From Paracoccaceae bacterium (lineage in GTDB: Bacteria > Pseudomonadota > Alphaproteobacteria > Rhodobacterales > Rhodobacteraceae): DNA of 62,882 bases. The stretch spans positions 1 through 62,882 of the forward strand of contig PACC02000080.1 of NCBI GenBank assembly GCA_002699695.2. The letters run 5' to 3'. The notes under the pieces are model-generated. The model searched no databases and was not told the DNA's origin. It saw nothing but the letters and a program-made list of their open reading frames with translations. The translations under genes were made by a program, and so were the position numbers. Below are positions 10,104-18,999 of the stretch, piece after piece (the stretch's first letter is position 1; each line of letters opens with the position of its first letter).

Positions 10104-10126
10104 GAAGGTAGAATGCTACCCTTCAA
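10104..10126 (-). promoter_or_regulatory. Hairpin in the rplT-pheS gap
   Basis: A 9-bp stem (TGAAGGTAG pairing with CTACCCTTCA through one bulged C) with loop AATG lies 38 bp upstream of pheS. On the minus strand it is followed by GATATGTAAAAAG rather than an unbroken T tract. It could be a leaky terminator that lowers synthetase expression relative to the ribosomal proteins, or simply a leader stem. No phenylalanine-rich leader peptide was seen, so a classical pheST attenuator is not supported. Confidence 0.35.
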
Positions 10127-10210
10127 CCTGAGATAATCTATCAGTTTAAGTGTTTCGCAAGATTGGCAACCTTTTAAAACGTTTTCTAGAAATTTCCTTA
10201 TAAAGGTAAT

Positions 10211-10573
10211 CTATGCTGATCTTGATTGAGCGATTTCAAATATCTTTTTAAAAGCCTCTGGTTCACTTATTGCAAGCTCAGCGAGAATTTTTCGATCCAC
10301 TTCTATCTCTGCCTTTAATATCCCATTCATGAATTTACTGTAAGTACATGCAGGATCTAAAGCCCTAACCGCAGCATTTATTCTCTGGATCCAGAGAGAC
10401 CTAAAGGTCCTCTTCTTCACTCTTCTATCTCGGGTAGCATACTGAAGGGCCTTATCCACAGATTGTGCAGCTGACCGAAATGTTCTACTACGGGCTCCAT
10501 AATGGCCTTTTGCCGCCTTTATTACTTTTTTGTGTCTAGCTCTAGTAACCGGACCTGGTCTAACACGTGACAT
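10211..10573 (-). CDS. rplT: 50S ribosomal protein L20
   Basis: Binds 23S rRNA early in assembly of the large subunit. The 120 residues begin [16 protein letters not shown], and [13 protein letters not shown] is diagnostic of L20. The basic N-terminal arm and the globular C-terminal half are both present. It follows rpmI by 11 bp on the same strand, so the two are co-transcribed. In many bacteria L20 represses its own operon by binding a leader RNA; no such leader is evident here (see the rpmI promoter entry). Confidence 0.97.
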   Translation of the reverse strand: MSRVRPGPVTRARHKKVIKAAKGHYGARSRTFRSAAQSVDKALQYATRDRRVKKRTFRSLWIQRINAAVRALDPACTYSKFMNGILKAEIEVDRKILAELAISEPEAFKKIFEIAQSRSA

Positions 10574-10584
10574 TCGGTCATCCT

Positions 10585-10785
10585 TTATCTTGCATATGGC
10601 ATGTAAGTTTTAACAATACCTTCATCGGCCTTAGAAAGGGTTGTGGTACCACGAGCATTCCTGATAAACTTTCTAGATCGCTTTATCATTCCATGTCTTT
10701 TACCAGCCTGAGCCGATTTAAGTAATCCTGAAGCCGTAGGCTTAAAACGTTTTTTTGCGCCCGACTTTGTTTTCATCTTAGGCAT
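10585..10785 (-). CDS. rpmI: 50S ribosomal protein L35
   Basis: A small, very basic large-subunit protein of 66 residues beginning [15 protein letters not shown], with the L35 motif [10 protein letters not shown]. First gene of the rpmI-rplT-pheS-pheT block. infC, which often precedes rpmI in bacteria, is not next to it; pyk lies upstream on the same strand. Confidence 0.97.
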   Translation of the reverse strand: MPKMKTKSGAKKRFKPTASGLLKSAQAGKRHGMIKRSRKFIRNARGTTTLSKADEGIVKTYMPYAR

Positions 10786-10808
10786 AAATTATTACCACTT
10801 CCCAACAT

Positions 10809-10814
10809 ATTATA
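10809..10814 (-). promoter_or_regulatory. Putative -10 element for rpmI-rplT
   Basis: A perfect TATAAT on the minus strand would start transcription near 10802 and leave a leader of only about 17 bases before the rpmI ATG at 10785. No good -35 hexamer was found at 16-18 bp; a TTGACT lies further upstream. The short leader leaves no room for an L20-binding pseudoknot. A lone AT-rich hexamer is weak evidence in AT-rich DNA. Confidence 0.35.
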
Positions 10815-10902
10815 TAATTCGAAGTTTCTTATTCTTTATTCATGAAATATGCAAGTCAAAAGATATCAATTGATCAGTTGTTCACATATCGGAAAAAACA
10901 AC

Positions 10903-12387
10903 TTAGCCAATTTCACCTTCGTAAATCTGTTTTTCGTCAGCTGGTGCAACTCTGAGAATATTCGTCGTTCCAGGTACATTGAAAGGTACCCCCGCTATTA
11001 CGATAATTTTGTCCTTGTCCTTTGCGAAACCATACGACCTAGCAGCCTTTGCAGCATTAACAACGGCCATCTTAAATCTGTTAAGTTCTTCAGTCACAAT
11101 ACAGTGAAGACCCCAGTTAAGTGCTATCCGCCTAGCGATACCGATTTTTGGAGTAAGTGCTATTATTGGAACTCGGGGTCTCTCCCGTGAAGTAAGCGCA
11201 GCTGTCGTTCCAGTATGTGTAAAACAACAAATAACCTTGATATTAGTAGTTTCAGCAACTTCTCTTGCCGCAACCGTTATAGCATCAGAAACACCCCTCT
11301 TTAATGGTGTTCTTGAAGATTCTATTTCTTGTCGATAAGTCTTTTCTTTTTCAACTTCAGTAGCAATACTGTTCATTGTTCTAACAGCTTCCACAGGATA
11401 ATGTCCTACAGCACTTTCTGCAGATAGCATTATTGCATCAGCTCCCTCATAAATCGCTTGTGCCACGTCAGACACCTCGGCCCTTGTTGGAACTGGTGAT
11501 GTTATCATACTCTCCATCATTTGTGTGGCCACTATGACTGGTTTACCAGAAGCCCGACACTGTCTAACAAGACGCTTTTGAATTGGGGGTAATGTTTCGA
11601 TAGGTAGCTCAACGCCAAGATCCCCTCTCGCTACCATTACCGCATCTGTTTCTTCGAGAATTTGATCAAAAGCCTCCACAGCAGATGGCTTTTCAATTTT
11701 TGCCAAAATTGCCGCTCTTCCTTTAATTAACTTTCTGGCATCCGTAATATCAGAAGCTCTTTGAACAAATGACAGCCCCAACCATTCAATACCTAGAGCA
11801 CAAACGAACTCCAAATCACTTCTATCCTTCTGCGAAAGAGCCGAGAGGGGTAAAACTTGATCTGGAACATTAATACCTTTTCTATCCGAAACTACACCCC
11901 CCACCACAACTTCAGTATCAACAAAGTCCTTACCAACTGCCTTGACTATCAATCGTATTTTTCCATCATTAACCAAAACGGTAGAGCCTATGTTTAGACC
12001 GTGGAAAACTGCAAAATCTGGCACATTTACCCGCTTAATATCTCCCAAAATATCTTTGTCATCAAATCTAAAAGATTTTCCTATAATTAACTCAACTTCT
12101 TGATCTTTAAATTTACCACACCTCAGCTTAGGGCCTTGTAAGTCTGCTAAAATACAAATTGGTCTGCCAAATTTTTCCTCAACGCTTCTTATAATCTGAT
12201 GTCTTTTCCTTATTTCATCATGTGTTCCATGACTCAAATTCAACCTGAAAACGTCCACCCCTTCTTCAAAAAGTTTTTCCACTATTTGCTCTGAACTAGA
12301 TGCTGGCCCTAAAGTGGCTACTATCTTAACGTTCCTATTTCTTCTCAATCCTATAGCCACAAAAAACCCTCGAAAAATCTTTACCAT
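10903..12387 (-). CDS. pyk: Pyruvate kinase
   Basis: Converts phosphoenolpyruvate and ADP to pyruvate and ATP, the last step of glycolysis. At 494 residues it has the three-domain family size. KIVATLGPASS (21-31) opens the TIM barrel, RLNLSHG (48-54) binds substrate, and MVARGDLGVELPIE is the active-site signature. A C-terminal allosteric domain is present. The N-terminus here is about 15 residues longer than the MRRNRN-type start common in the class; an in-frame TTG at that point is an alternative start. rpmI lies 117 bp downstream on the same strand. Confidence 0.95.
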   Translation of the reverse strand: MVKIFRGFFVAIGLRRNRNVKIVATLGPASSSEQIVEKLFEEGVDVFRLNLSHGTHDEIRKRHQIIRSVEEKFGRPICILADLQGPKLRCGKFKDQEVELIIGKSFRFDDKDILGDIKRVNVPDFAVFHGLNIGSTVLVNDGKIRLIVKAVGKDFVDTEVVVGGVVSDRKGINVPDQVLPLSALSQKDRSDLEFVCALGIEWLGLSFVQRASDITDARKLIKGRAAILAKIEKPSAVEAFDQILEETDAVMVARGDLGVELPIETLPPIQKRLVRQCRASGKPVIVATQMMESMITSPVPTRAEVSDVAQAIYEGADAIMLSAESAVGHYPVEAVRTMNSIATEVEKEKTYRQEIESSRTPLKRGVSDAITVAAREVAETTNIKVICCFTHTGTTAALTSRERPRVPIIALTPKIGIARRIALNWGLHCIVTEELNRFKMAVVNAAKAARSYGFAKDKDKIIVIAGVPFNVPGTTNILRVAPADEKQIYEGEIG

Positions 12388-12551
12388 CCATAATCAGCCT
12401 AAAGGCTCAAGTGGACAGTAGTGAAAATATTTAATAAATTAAAACTTTTTTTCATAGATTGAGACAAAGCTAAAGCATGTGATAAATAAGCACCTTGAAA
12501 AGGCGACTGTATTTTAGTTCACGATAATATAAAAGCATAACAAACTTGATT

Positions 12552-12601
12552 AACTATCCAGAGATCATTAAAGTAACATTACTCATATAAATCGGATAGT
12601 T
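12552..12601. repeat. Inverted repeat in front of the DUF1244 gene
   Basis: AACTATCC (12552-12559) and GGATAGTT (12594-12601) are perfect inverted copies 34 bp apart, and the second ends three bases before the DUF1244 start codon. The spacing suits a two-site operator or a long-loop RNA hairpin that would cover the start. An 8-bp match can arise by chance. Confidence 0.3.
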
Positions 12602-12604
12602 GTA

Positions 12605-12910
12605 ATGGTTGAGAAAAAGAACGAAGTACTGGAGGCAGCTACATTCAGGCGGCTTTTAGATCACTTGTCAAAAAGAGTTGATGTGCAAAACCTGGATTTA
12701 ATGAATCTGGCTGGATTTTGTCGTAATTGTCTATCACGCTGGTATACTGAGGAAGCACAAAAAATTGGCCTGAAAATGGACAAAGAAAATGCCCAAGAAT
12801 TAGTCTATGGGATGCCTTACAAAACCTGGAAAGAAAAATACCAAACCAAAAAGTCTGAGAAAGAGATCGCACAGGTAATGAAAATGAATGATGAACCAAA
12901 TTCAAACTAG
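12605..12910 (+). CDS. DUF1244 family protein
   Basis: A 101-residue soluble protein of the DUF1244 family, widespread in Alphaproteobacteria and some Gammaproteobacteria, with no established biochemical role. The conserved block LMNLAGFCRNCLSRWY (about 37-52) carries two cysteines in a CxxC arrangement, followed by YGMPYKTWKEKYQ. The family helix-turn pattern is intact. It is divergent from pyk and its end overlaps the end of the convergent D-amino acid transaminase gene by 9 bp. Confidence 0.88.
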   Translation: MVEKKNEVLEAATFRRLLDHLSKRVDVQNLDLMNLAGFCRNCLSRWYTEEAQKIGLKMDKENAQELVYGMPYKTWKEKYQTKKSEKEIAQVMKMNDEPNSN

Positions 12911-13762
12911 CTCTTGTTTTATATTTTTAATGTAGATTTCTCTTAACTTCAAAGTATTGTTTCCAGGCTGACCAGATCCAATTTTACAGTCATCTATTTC
13001 CACTACAGGCAAAATAAATGTGGTAGATGAACATATAAAGGCTTCTTTTGAGTTCTTGGCTTCCTCTACTGAGAATGGTCTTTCTTCTATAATATAGCCA
13101 GAGCTTTTAGCATATTCAAATATAGTTTCCCTAGTAATGCCCGCCAAAATATCATTTGACAAAGCAGTAGTAATCAATTTTCCATCCCTAGAAAGAATGA
13201 AAGTATTATTTGAGCTACCCTCAGAAACAAAACCATCTTTTACAAACCAAGCTTCATCTTTCCCCTGATTCAATGCTTTTTGCTTAACCATAGAAGCATA
13301 GAGAAGTTGGGTGCTTTTAATGTCAGATCTACCCCATCGCAAATCAGGGAAAGAAATGACTCTTAATCCTGTATCTAATTTCTGATTATCTATTAAGCTC
13401 TTTTCTTGAGTAAAAAGGACTATAGTAGGCTTTACAGTCGTTCTGTCAGGAAAAGCAAAATCACGATCAGCAGCTCCACGGGTAATTTGCAAATAAACTA
13501 AACCCTCTTGCACTTCATTGAGCTCAAGAAGTTTTCTGTGAACTTCTAAGAGGTGGTCATTAGACATATCCAGATCTATGCCTATTTCGCCTAAAGATCT
13601 CCTCATTCTGCGTGTATGGCCTTCCCAAGAAACTAACTTTTTCTCTATCACTGCAGTAACTTCATAAACTGAATCACTAAATAAAAATCCCCTGTCAAAC
13701 ACGGACACCTTAGCATCCATCTCATCCACGTATGCACCGTCAACAAAAACTGTTCGAGCCAT
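12902..13762 (-). CDS. dat: D-amino acid transaminase (PLP fold type IV)
   Basis: Interconverts D-alanine and D-glutamate with their keto acids, supplying peptidoglycan precursors. Of 286 residues; the PLP lysine is K149 in the DIKSTQLL motif, followed by the conserved SEGSSNNTF phosphate-binding segment. The early FDRGFLFSDSVYE block is typical of class IV transaminases. Branched-chain transaminase and aminodeoxychorismate lyase share this fold; the IKS-x-QLL motif and the length favour D-amino acid transaminase. It is divergent from the thiolase gene. Confidence 0.85.
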   Translation of the reverse strand: MARTVFVDGAYVDEMDAKVSVFDRGFLFSDSVYEVTAVIEKKLVSWEGHTRRMRRSLGEIGIDLDMSNDHLLEVHRKLLELNEVQEGLVYLQITRGAADRDFAFPDRTTVKPTIVLFTQEKSLIDNQKLDTGLRVISFPDLRWGRSDIKSTQLLYASMVKQKALNQGKDEAWFVKDGFVSEGSSNNTFILSRDGKLITTALSNDILAGITRETIFEYAKSSGYIIEERPFSVEEAKNSKEAFICSSTTFILPVVEIDDCKIGSGQPGNNTLKLREIYIKNIKQELV

Positions 13763-13926
13763 ATCCTATCCTTCTAAAACCTAAACTGCACAAAATTTAT
13801 TATCCTACCACCAAACTACTAGTGGATAACCATTTGGCAAGACTAATATTTGAAGTTAGTATTGATCATTATTTGAAAAAATTTTATCAAGTAACGTTTA
13901 TGTAAATCAAAAGGATTGTATATTTC

Positions 13927-15114
13927 ATGACTGAAGAAGTAGTTATATTGTCAGGTGCAAGAACTGCCATTGGTAGTTTTGGGGGTTCACTCAAATCTGT
14001 TTCTCCAATTGATCTTGGTACATTTGTAGCAAAAGAAGCTATCAAGAATTCTGGGATTGAAAAGGAAAGAATAGAGCATGTAGTTTTTGGTCACGTAATC
14101 AATACAGAACCAAAAGACATGTACTTGTCTAGAGTGATCTCATTAAACGCGGGCATTCCGATAAGCGTAGTTTCTATGAATGTAAACCGCCTATGCGGTT
14201 CGGGACTTCAAGCATTAGTTTCTGTAATACAATCACTAGCATTAGGAGATGCGGAATTTGGGCTCGCAGGTGGTGCAGAAAACATGAGTAAATCACCCCA
14301 TATAATTAAATCAAATAGATGGGGGAAAAGGATGGGCGACTCTATGGTCGAAGATATGATGCTAGGAGCATTAAACTGTCCATTTGATACGGGTCACATG
14401 GGAATTACTGCAGAAAATGTCGCTAAAGAGTATGACATTTCTCGGCAAATGCAGGATGATTTTTCTTTAGAGAGTCAGGCTAGAGCGGCAAATGCCATTT
14501 CAAAGGGTCATTTCTCAAGCCAAATAGTACCAATAGAAATTGGAAAAGATTCCAAGAAAAGCTCCTTTGCATTAGATGAACACCCCAAGGATACAAACAA
14601 ACAAAATCTTTTATCTCTGAAGCCAGTATTTAAAAAAGATGGGACTGTCACTGCTGGTAACTCTTCCGGTCTCAACGATGGTGCAGCCGCTGTAGTCTTA
14701 GGAACTGCAAATGCTTCTAATGCTTTAGGGCTCAAGATTAGAGCCAAAATAAGGGGTTACGCTCATTCTGGCGTTAGACCAGAGGTTATGGGGATTGGGC
14801 CTATCATTGCCGTGAAGAAATTACTCAAGAAAACAGGTTTATCCACCCAAGATTTTGACGTTATTGAAAGCAATGAGGCTTTTGCTGCACAAGCCTGTGC
14901 AGTCTCACAGGAATTAAATTTCGATCCCAAAATAGTTAATCCAAATGGTGGGGCAATAGCATTGGGCCATCCGATTGGCGCCACAGGAACTATTCTCGTC
15001 ATAAAAGCCATTCACGAATTAGAAAGATTAGATGGGTCTTTAGGACTAATCACAATGTGCATAGGCGGTGGCCAGGGAATAGCTTTGGCGATTGAACGCC
15101 CACAATTTCATTGA
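13927..15114 (+). CDS. bktB: Beta-ketothiolase / acetyl-CoA acetyltransferase, BktB-like
   Basis: Condenses two acyl-CoA units or cleaves 3-ketoacyl-CoA, for polyhydroxyalkanoate synthesis or for fatty-acid and branched-chain breakdown. The nucleophile C90 is in NRLCGSG, H348 in GHPIGATG, and the acid/base C378 in MCIGGGQG. Length is 395 residues. GHVINTEPKDMYLSRV recalls BktB of Cupriavidus from memory of that sequence, hence the symbol, but PhaA or AtoB function is equally possible. It stands alone, convergent with the hydrolase gene 7 bp away. Confidence 0.9.
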   Translation: MTEEVVILSGARTAIGSFGGSLKSVSPIDLGTFVAKEAIKNSGIEKERIEHVVFGHVINTEPKDMYLSRVISLNAGIPISVVSMNVNRLCGSGLQALVSVIQSLALGDAEFGLAGGAENMSKSPHIIKSNRWGKRMGDSMVEDMMLGALNCPFDTGHMGITAENVAKEYDISRQMQDDFSLESQARAANAISKGHFSSQIVPIEIGKDSKKSSFALDEHPKDTNKQNLLSLKPVFKKDGTVTAGNSSGLNDGAAAVVLGTANASNALGLKIRAKIRGYAHSGVRPEVMGIGPIIAVKKLLKKTGLSTQDFDVIESNEAFAAQACAVSQELNFDPKIVNPNGGAIALGHPIGATGTILVIKAIHELERLDGSLGLITMCIGGGQGIALAIERPQFH

Positions 15115-15121
15115 GCTTCAG

Positions 15122-15919
15122 CTAAAGTCCTCCAATAAACTTAACCAATTTATCTTGAAATGATTTTGGTTGTTCAACGTGAGGCCAATGACCAGCCCGA
15201 TTAATTTCCTCAATAGAGTTTTGCGGAAAATACTTTTTTATTTCTGAGATGCTTTTTCCTGAAATGTAAGAGGATTCTTGCCCTTTAAGGAAAAGTGTTT
15301 GGCCTAAGAATTGGTTTTGATATTGTGGAAATGACATTATTAGCCTTATATTTTTTTCAATAGACTGAAGATTCAATTGCCAATCATAATTGCCACTTTC
15401 TTTACGAATCATATTTTGTAATAAGAAGCTCCTAATTTTTTTATCTGAAATGTGGTCTGATAGAATTTGGTCAGCTTGACTACGGGAATTTATTTTAGCC
15501 AAATCTAATTGCTTCATCCCCCAGATAAAGCCTATAAAATCGGAATGACAATAAGCAACGGGACCAATATCAACCACCGCAAGCTTACCAAAATTGTGAG
15601 GATTTATTAAACTAGCACTCATAACTGCTTTCCCCCCCATAGAGTGTCCCACAAGATCCACTTTTTGCCCAAAATAATCAGCTAATTTAATCAAATCTTG
15701 ACCTAACGATAGGTAATCATGACTTTTAGACCAGAATGATGAACCATGATTTCTGAGGTCAATTGCGACTACATGTCGATTAAGTCTTTCACTTAATACC
15801 TTTGCCGTATTAACCCAATTTCTTTTCGATCCAAAAAGACCGTGCGTTAAGAAGACTATATTCTTTTCCTTCACCCCGTTTCCAAGAAATTCTATGTAGC
15901 TTAAAGGAGGATAAGACAT
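15122..15919 (-). CDS. Alpha/beta hydrolase, YbfF/ABHD11-like esterase
   Basis: A serine hydrolase of 265 residues. FLTHGLFGSKRNW (23-35) forms the oxyanion region, the nucleophile S93 is in GHSMGG, and the C-terminal GHWPHVEQP holds the catalytic histidine. This pattern fits the YbfF/ABHD11 group of small esterases, whose natural substrates are uncertain. The track start at 15997 is TTG and lies inside the upstream dehydrogenase gene; the ATG at 15919 gives the expected MSYPPLSYIEF opening, so I use it. It follows the alcohol dehydrogenase gene by 71 bp, probably in one transcript. Confidence 0.85.
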   Translation of the reverse strand: MSYPPLSYIEFLGNGVKEKNIVFLTHGLFGSKRNWVNTAKVLSERLNRHVVAIDLRNHGSSFWSKSHDYLSLGQDLIKLADYFGQKVDLVGHSMGGKAVMSASLINPHNFGKLAVVDIGPVAYCHSDFIGFIWGMKQLDLAKINSRSQADQILSDHISDKKIRSFLLQNMIRKESGNYDWQLNLQSIEKNIRLIMSFPQYQNQFLGQTLFLKGQESSYISGKSISEIKKYFPQNSIEEINRAGHWPHVEQPKSFQDKLVKFIGGL

Positions 15920-15990
15920 GGGATTTCCACTCAACCAAGATGAGAGCCATTTGACCCAATTACAATTAAAGAATCTGAGCCTATCAATTT

Positions 15991-17175
15991 CTACCAAGCT
16001 GCTTTGTATATCTTTTCTGCATCTGCTGCAGTGATAGTTTTGGGGTTATTTACTAGCAAACGTTCTTGCTTCATGGCCTCCTTGGCCATTTCTCTACAGG
16101 CTTTTTCAGGAATGTTTAGTTCTCGTAATCTTGTAGGCAAGTTCAAATGCTTACTTAAAGTAATGAATTCTTCTGCAAATGATTTCACACGTTGATCTAA
16201 ATCATCCATATTTTCAAGAACTGGGAAAATAATGCCCGCTAGTTTTCCATAAGCCTCTTTGGTTGCAGGCACGTGCATGTTAAACCTAATCAAGTGCGGT
16301 AAAAGTAATGCATTCGATAGCCCATGGGAAACTTTATACTTGCCGCCTAGGGGATAGGCTAATGCGTGCACGCCAGCTACAGGGGAGTTAGCAAAGGATA
16401 TCCCTGCAAGCATTGATCCGTATAGCATGTTACTTCTAGAAACTCGGTCTGACTTGGGACTTTTTACGGCTGATACTATTGAGTTCCCTAACAAAGCAAG
16501 TGCCTCCACTGCCAAATTCTGGGAAAGAAGATTATTGTTTTGATTTTTAGATGTGAATGCTTCAATTGCATGCACCATTGCATCAATACCAGTTGTAGCA
16601 GTTATCGTTGGAGGAAGATCCATCGTAAGAGAAGGGTCCAAGATAGCAAGATCCGGAATAATTACTGCGGACGAGACACCTCTTTTCTCTCTATTCTCTA
16701 CTGTAATAATTGAAACTGGAGTGACCTCTGAACCGGTACCAGCAGTCGTTGGTACCAATATCAAGGGCAGTCGTGGACCTTTCACTTTGTTGACGCCCCA
16801 TATGCTTTCGATGTTCTCTCCTGAGCCTAGAACCAAAGCAGTCAATTTTGCCACATCCATTGGCGATCCTCCGCCAAATCCTAAAATACCTGTTGCAAGA
16901 AATCCCGCACCTGAATCAATAGCCATTTCTAGATTTCTTAAAGTTGGATCTTGTTCTACTTGATTAAAGATCCTTACTTCTGTTCCTCTATTAATCAAAT
17001 TATCTACTAACGGCTTGTACAAACCAATCTTTGACAATCCTGGATCAGAAATAATCAACAACCTAGGCCCCAGTATCTTTATTATTTCTTCAGAATGAGC
17101 CAAGACACTATCCCAGCCAAATCGAAGCCCCTTTACTGTGTTGAAAACAAAATTACCTACGTCTCTATCATCCAT
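15991..17175 (-). CDS. Iron-containing (group III) alcohol dehydrogenase
   Basis: An NAD(P)-dependent dehydrogenase of 394 residues. GFGGGSPMDVAK (99-110) is the nucleotide-binding loop, PTTAGTGSEVTP the next conserved stretch, and GIDAMVHAIEAF plus GVHALAYPLGGKYKVSHGLSNALLLPH supply the aspartate and histidine metal ligands. Substrate is not predictable: relatives act on short alcohols, lactaldehyde, maleylacetate or hydroxy acids. It heads a likely two-gene unit with the hydrolase and is divergent from argG. Confidence 0.9.
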   Translation of the reverse strand: MDDRDVGNFVFNTVKGLRFGWDSVLAHSEEIIKILGPRLLIISDPGLSKIGLYKPLVDNLINRGTEVRIFNQVEQDPTLRNLEMAIDSGAGFLATGILGFGGGSPMDVAKLTALVLGSGENIESIWGVNKVKGPRLPLILVPTTAGTGSEVTPVSIITVENREKRGVSSAVIIPDLAILDPSLTMDLPPTITATTGIDAMVHAIEAFTSKNQNNNLLSQNLAVEALALLGNSIVSAVKSPKSDRVSRSNMLYGSMLAGISFANSPVAGVHALAYPLGGKYKVSHGLSNALLLPHLIRFNMHVPATKEAYGKLAGIIFPVLENMDDLDQRVKSFAEEFITLSKHLNLPTRLRELNIPEKACREMAKEAMKQERLLVNNPKTITAADAEKIYKAAW

Positions 17176-17351
17176 ATTGTATAGATTTTCTCTTGATCCA
17201 AATAATTAACAGTTATCATAGCTTCATTCACTGAGTTTTTGCAAACTGTAATATAAAATGGGACCTCATAATAAGTATTGATTCTAAATTTTAGTTGCTA
17301 CCCTTAAAAAAATTAGTTACCTCAATCACTAAATATAGGAGACTTTAACCG

Positions 17352-18578
17352 ATGAATCATAAACCGAAAAAAGTGGTTCTAGCATATTCAGGAGGTCTTG
17401 ATACTTCCATCATATTAAAATGGCTTCAAGTTAATTATAATGCTGAGGTTATAACTTTTACTGCTGATCTTGGTCAAAATGAAGAATTAGAACCTGCCAA
17501 AAATAAAGCCATAATGCTGGGAGTAGATCCAAAAAATGTTTTTGTTGAAGACTTGCGAGAAGAATTTGTAGAGGAATTCGTCTTTCCTATGTTTAGGGCA
17601 AATACACAATACGAAGGCCACTATCTTTTGGGAACAGCTATTGCAAGACCTTTAATAGCTAAAAGACTTATTGAAATAGCAGATTTTGTGGGCGCTGATG
17701 CCGTAGCACACGGTGCTACTGGAAAAGGAAATGACCAAGTTCGGTTCGAATTATCATGCTACGCCTTAAACCCTGATATCAACATCATCAGTCCCTGGAG
17801 AGAATGGGATTTAACCAGTAGGACTAAACTTTTAGAATTTGCTGAAAATCACCAAATTCCAATATCTAGAGACAAAAGAGGTGAAGCTCCTTTTTCCGTT
17901 GATGCAAATCTATTGCATACCTCTTCGGAAGGAAAGATCTTGGAAGATCCGAGTGAAATCGCTCCAGAATACGTTTACCAAAGAACAGTCTCTCCAGAGG
18001 ACGCTCCGGATCAATCCGAACTTGTAAAAATTGATTTCAACTTAGGTAATATGATTTCCATAAATGGTATAGTCAAAAAGAAACACGAATTATTAGAAGA
18101 ACTAAACCGCCTTGGAAGCAAGCATGGTATTGGTCGGTTAGATTTGGTGGAAGGAAGATTCATTGGCATGAAATCTAGAGGGGTTTATGAAACTCCTGGT
18201 GGAACAATTTTGCTTGAAGCGCATAGGGCCATTGAAAGCATAACTCTTGATCAAGGCGCATCCCACCTGAAGGATGAATTAATGCCGAAATATGCAGAAT
18301 TAATTTATAATGGTCTGTGGTATTCCCCAGAAAGAGAGATGTTACAGGCTTTAATTGACCAAAGCCAAAATTATGTGGAGGGCACGGCAACACTTAAGTT
18401 GTATAAAGGTAACGTACAGACCATAGCCAGAAATTCTAGATCAAGCTTATATTCTGAAAAACATGTGACCTTTGAGGAAGATGATGGTGTTTACAACCAA
18501 GAAGATGCCACTGGTTTCATTAAACTTAATGCCCTAAGATTGAAGATGTTAGCGAGACGCAAACTAAAAGCTAACTAG
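17352..18578 (+). CDS. argG: Argininosuccinate synthase
   Basis: Joins citrulline and aspartate with ATP to make argininosuccinate, the penultimate step of arginine synthesis. At 408 residues it is full length. [10 protein letters not shown] (10-19) is the PP-loop, [13 protein letters not shown] the nucleotide and citrulline contact, and [11 protein letters not shown] follows as expected. A clear AGGAG lies 10 bp before the ATG. It is monocistronic, with YggT convergent downstream. Confidence 0.96.
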   Translation: MNHKPKKVVLAYSGGLDTSIILKWLQVNYNAEVITFTADLGQNEELEPAKNKAIMLGVDPKNVFVEDLREEFVEEFVFPMFRANTQYEGHYLLGTAIARPLIAKRLIEIADFVGADAVAHGATGKGNDQVRFELSCYALNPDINIISPWREWDLTSRTKLLEFAENHQIPISRDKRGEAPFSVDANLLHTSSEGKILEDPSEIAPEYVYQRTVSPEDAPDQSELVKIDFNLGNMISINGIVKKKHELLEELNRLGSKHGIGRLDLVEGRFIGMKSRGVYETPGGTILLEAHRAIESITLDQGASHLKDELMPKYAELIYNGLWYSPEREMLQALIDQSQNYVEGTATLKLYKGNVQTIARNSRSSLYSEKHVTFEEDDGVYNQEDATGFIKLNALRLKMLARRKLKAN

Positions 18579-18605
18579 ACCAACGCTACCCGAAAAAGAA
18601 TACCA

Positions 18606-18884
18606 CTAATAAAAATTATTGGATATAATTACTCTTACGGCAAATATTACAAATAATAATAAAGCAGGAGCAAGATCAAACCCAATAGTATTGGGTAAAA
18701 AAGACCTAACTCTTGAGTAAATCGGTTCCATGATATTTCTAATAGAAATCCAAAGCTGTGATACTATTTGATTTCTTTTATCTAGGACGCCAAACTGGAT
18801 TAAAAACGATAAGATTACATCAAAGATGATCAAAAATGAAAAGATGTTTAATATTGCAGAAAGAATTTGAAAAAGAGATGTCAT
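18606..18884 (-). CDS. YggT family membrane protein
   Basis: A 92-residue inner-membrane protein with two hydrophobic helices (about 5-30 and 66-90) separated by a short amphipathic segment containing ISIRNIMEPIYSRVRSFLPN, which matches the YggT signature around the conserved P-x-R-x-x-LP. The family has been linked to cell-division and osmotic phenotypes in some lineages, but its biochemistry is unknown. It is convergent with argG, 27 bp apart. Confidence 0.87.
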   Translation of the reverse strand: MTSLFQILSAILNIFSFLIIFDVILSFLIQFGVLDKRNQIVSQLWISIRNIMEPIYSRVRSFLPNTIGFDLAPALLLFVIFAVRVIISNNFY

Positions 18885-18999
18885 TTTAAAAATACAATTT
18901 ACATATGAATGATCTTAACAATACAATACACCAAAATGCCTAAAAGTTTCAACATGACAAAAATAGCCCCTAAAAAATAGAGTATACTGTCTTAGTAGC

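Noticed and set aside
10082-10210. T-box or phenylalanine leader-peptide attenuator for pheST
   Set aside because: No T-box sequence and no Phe-rich short ORF; only an isolated hairpin.
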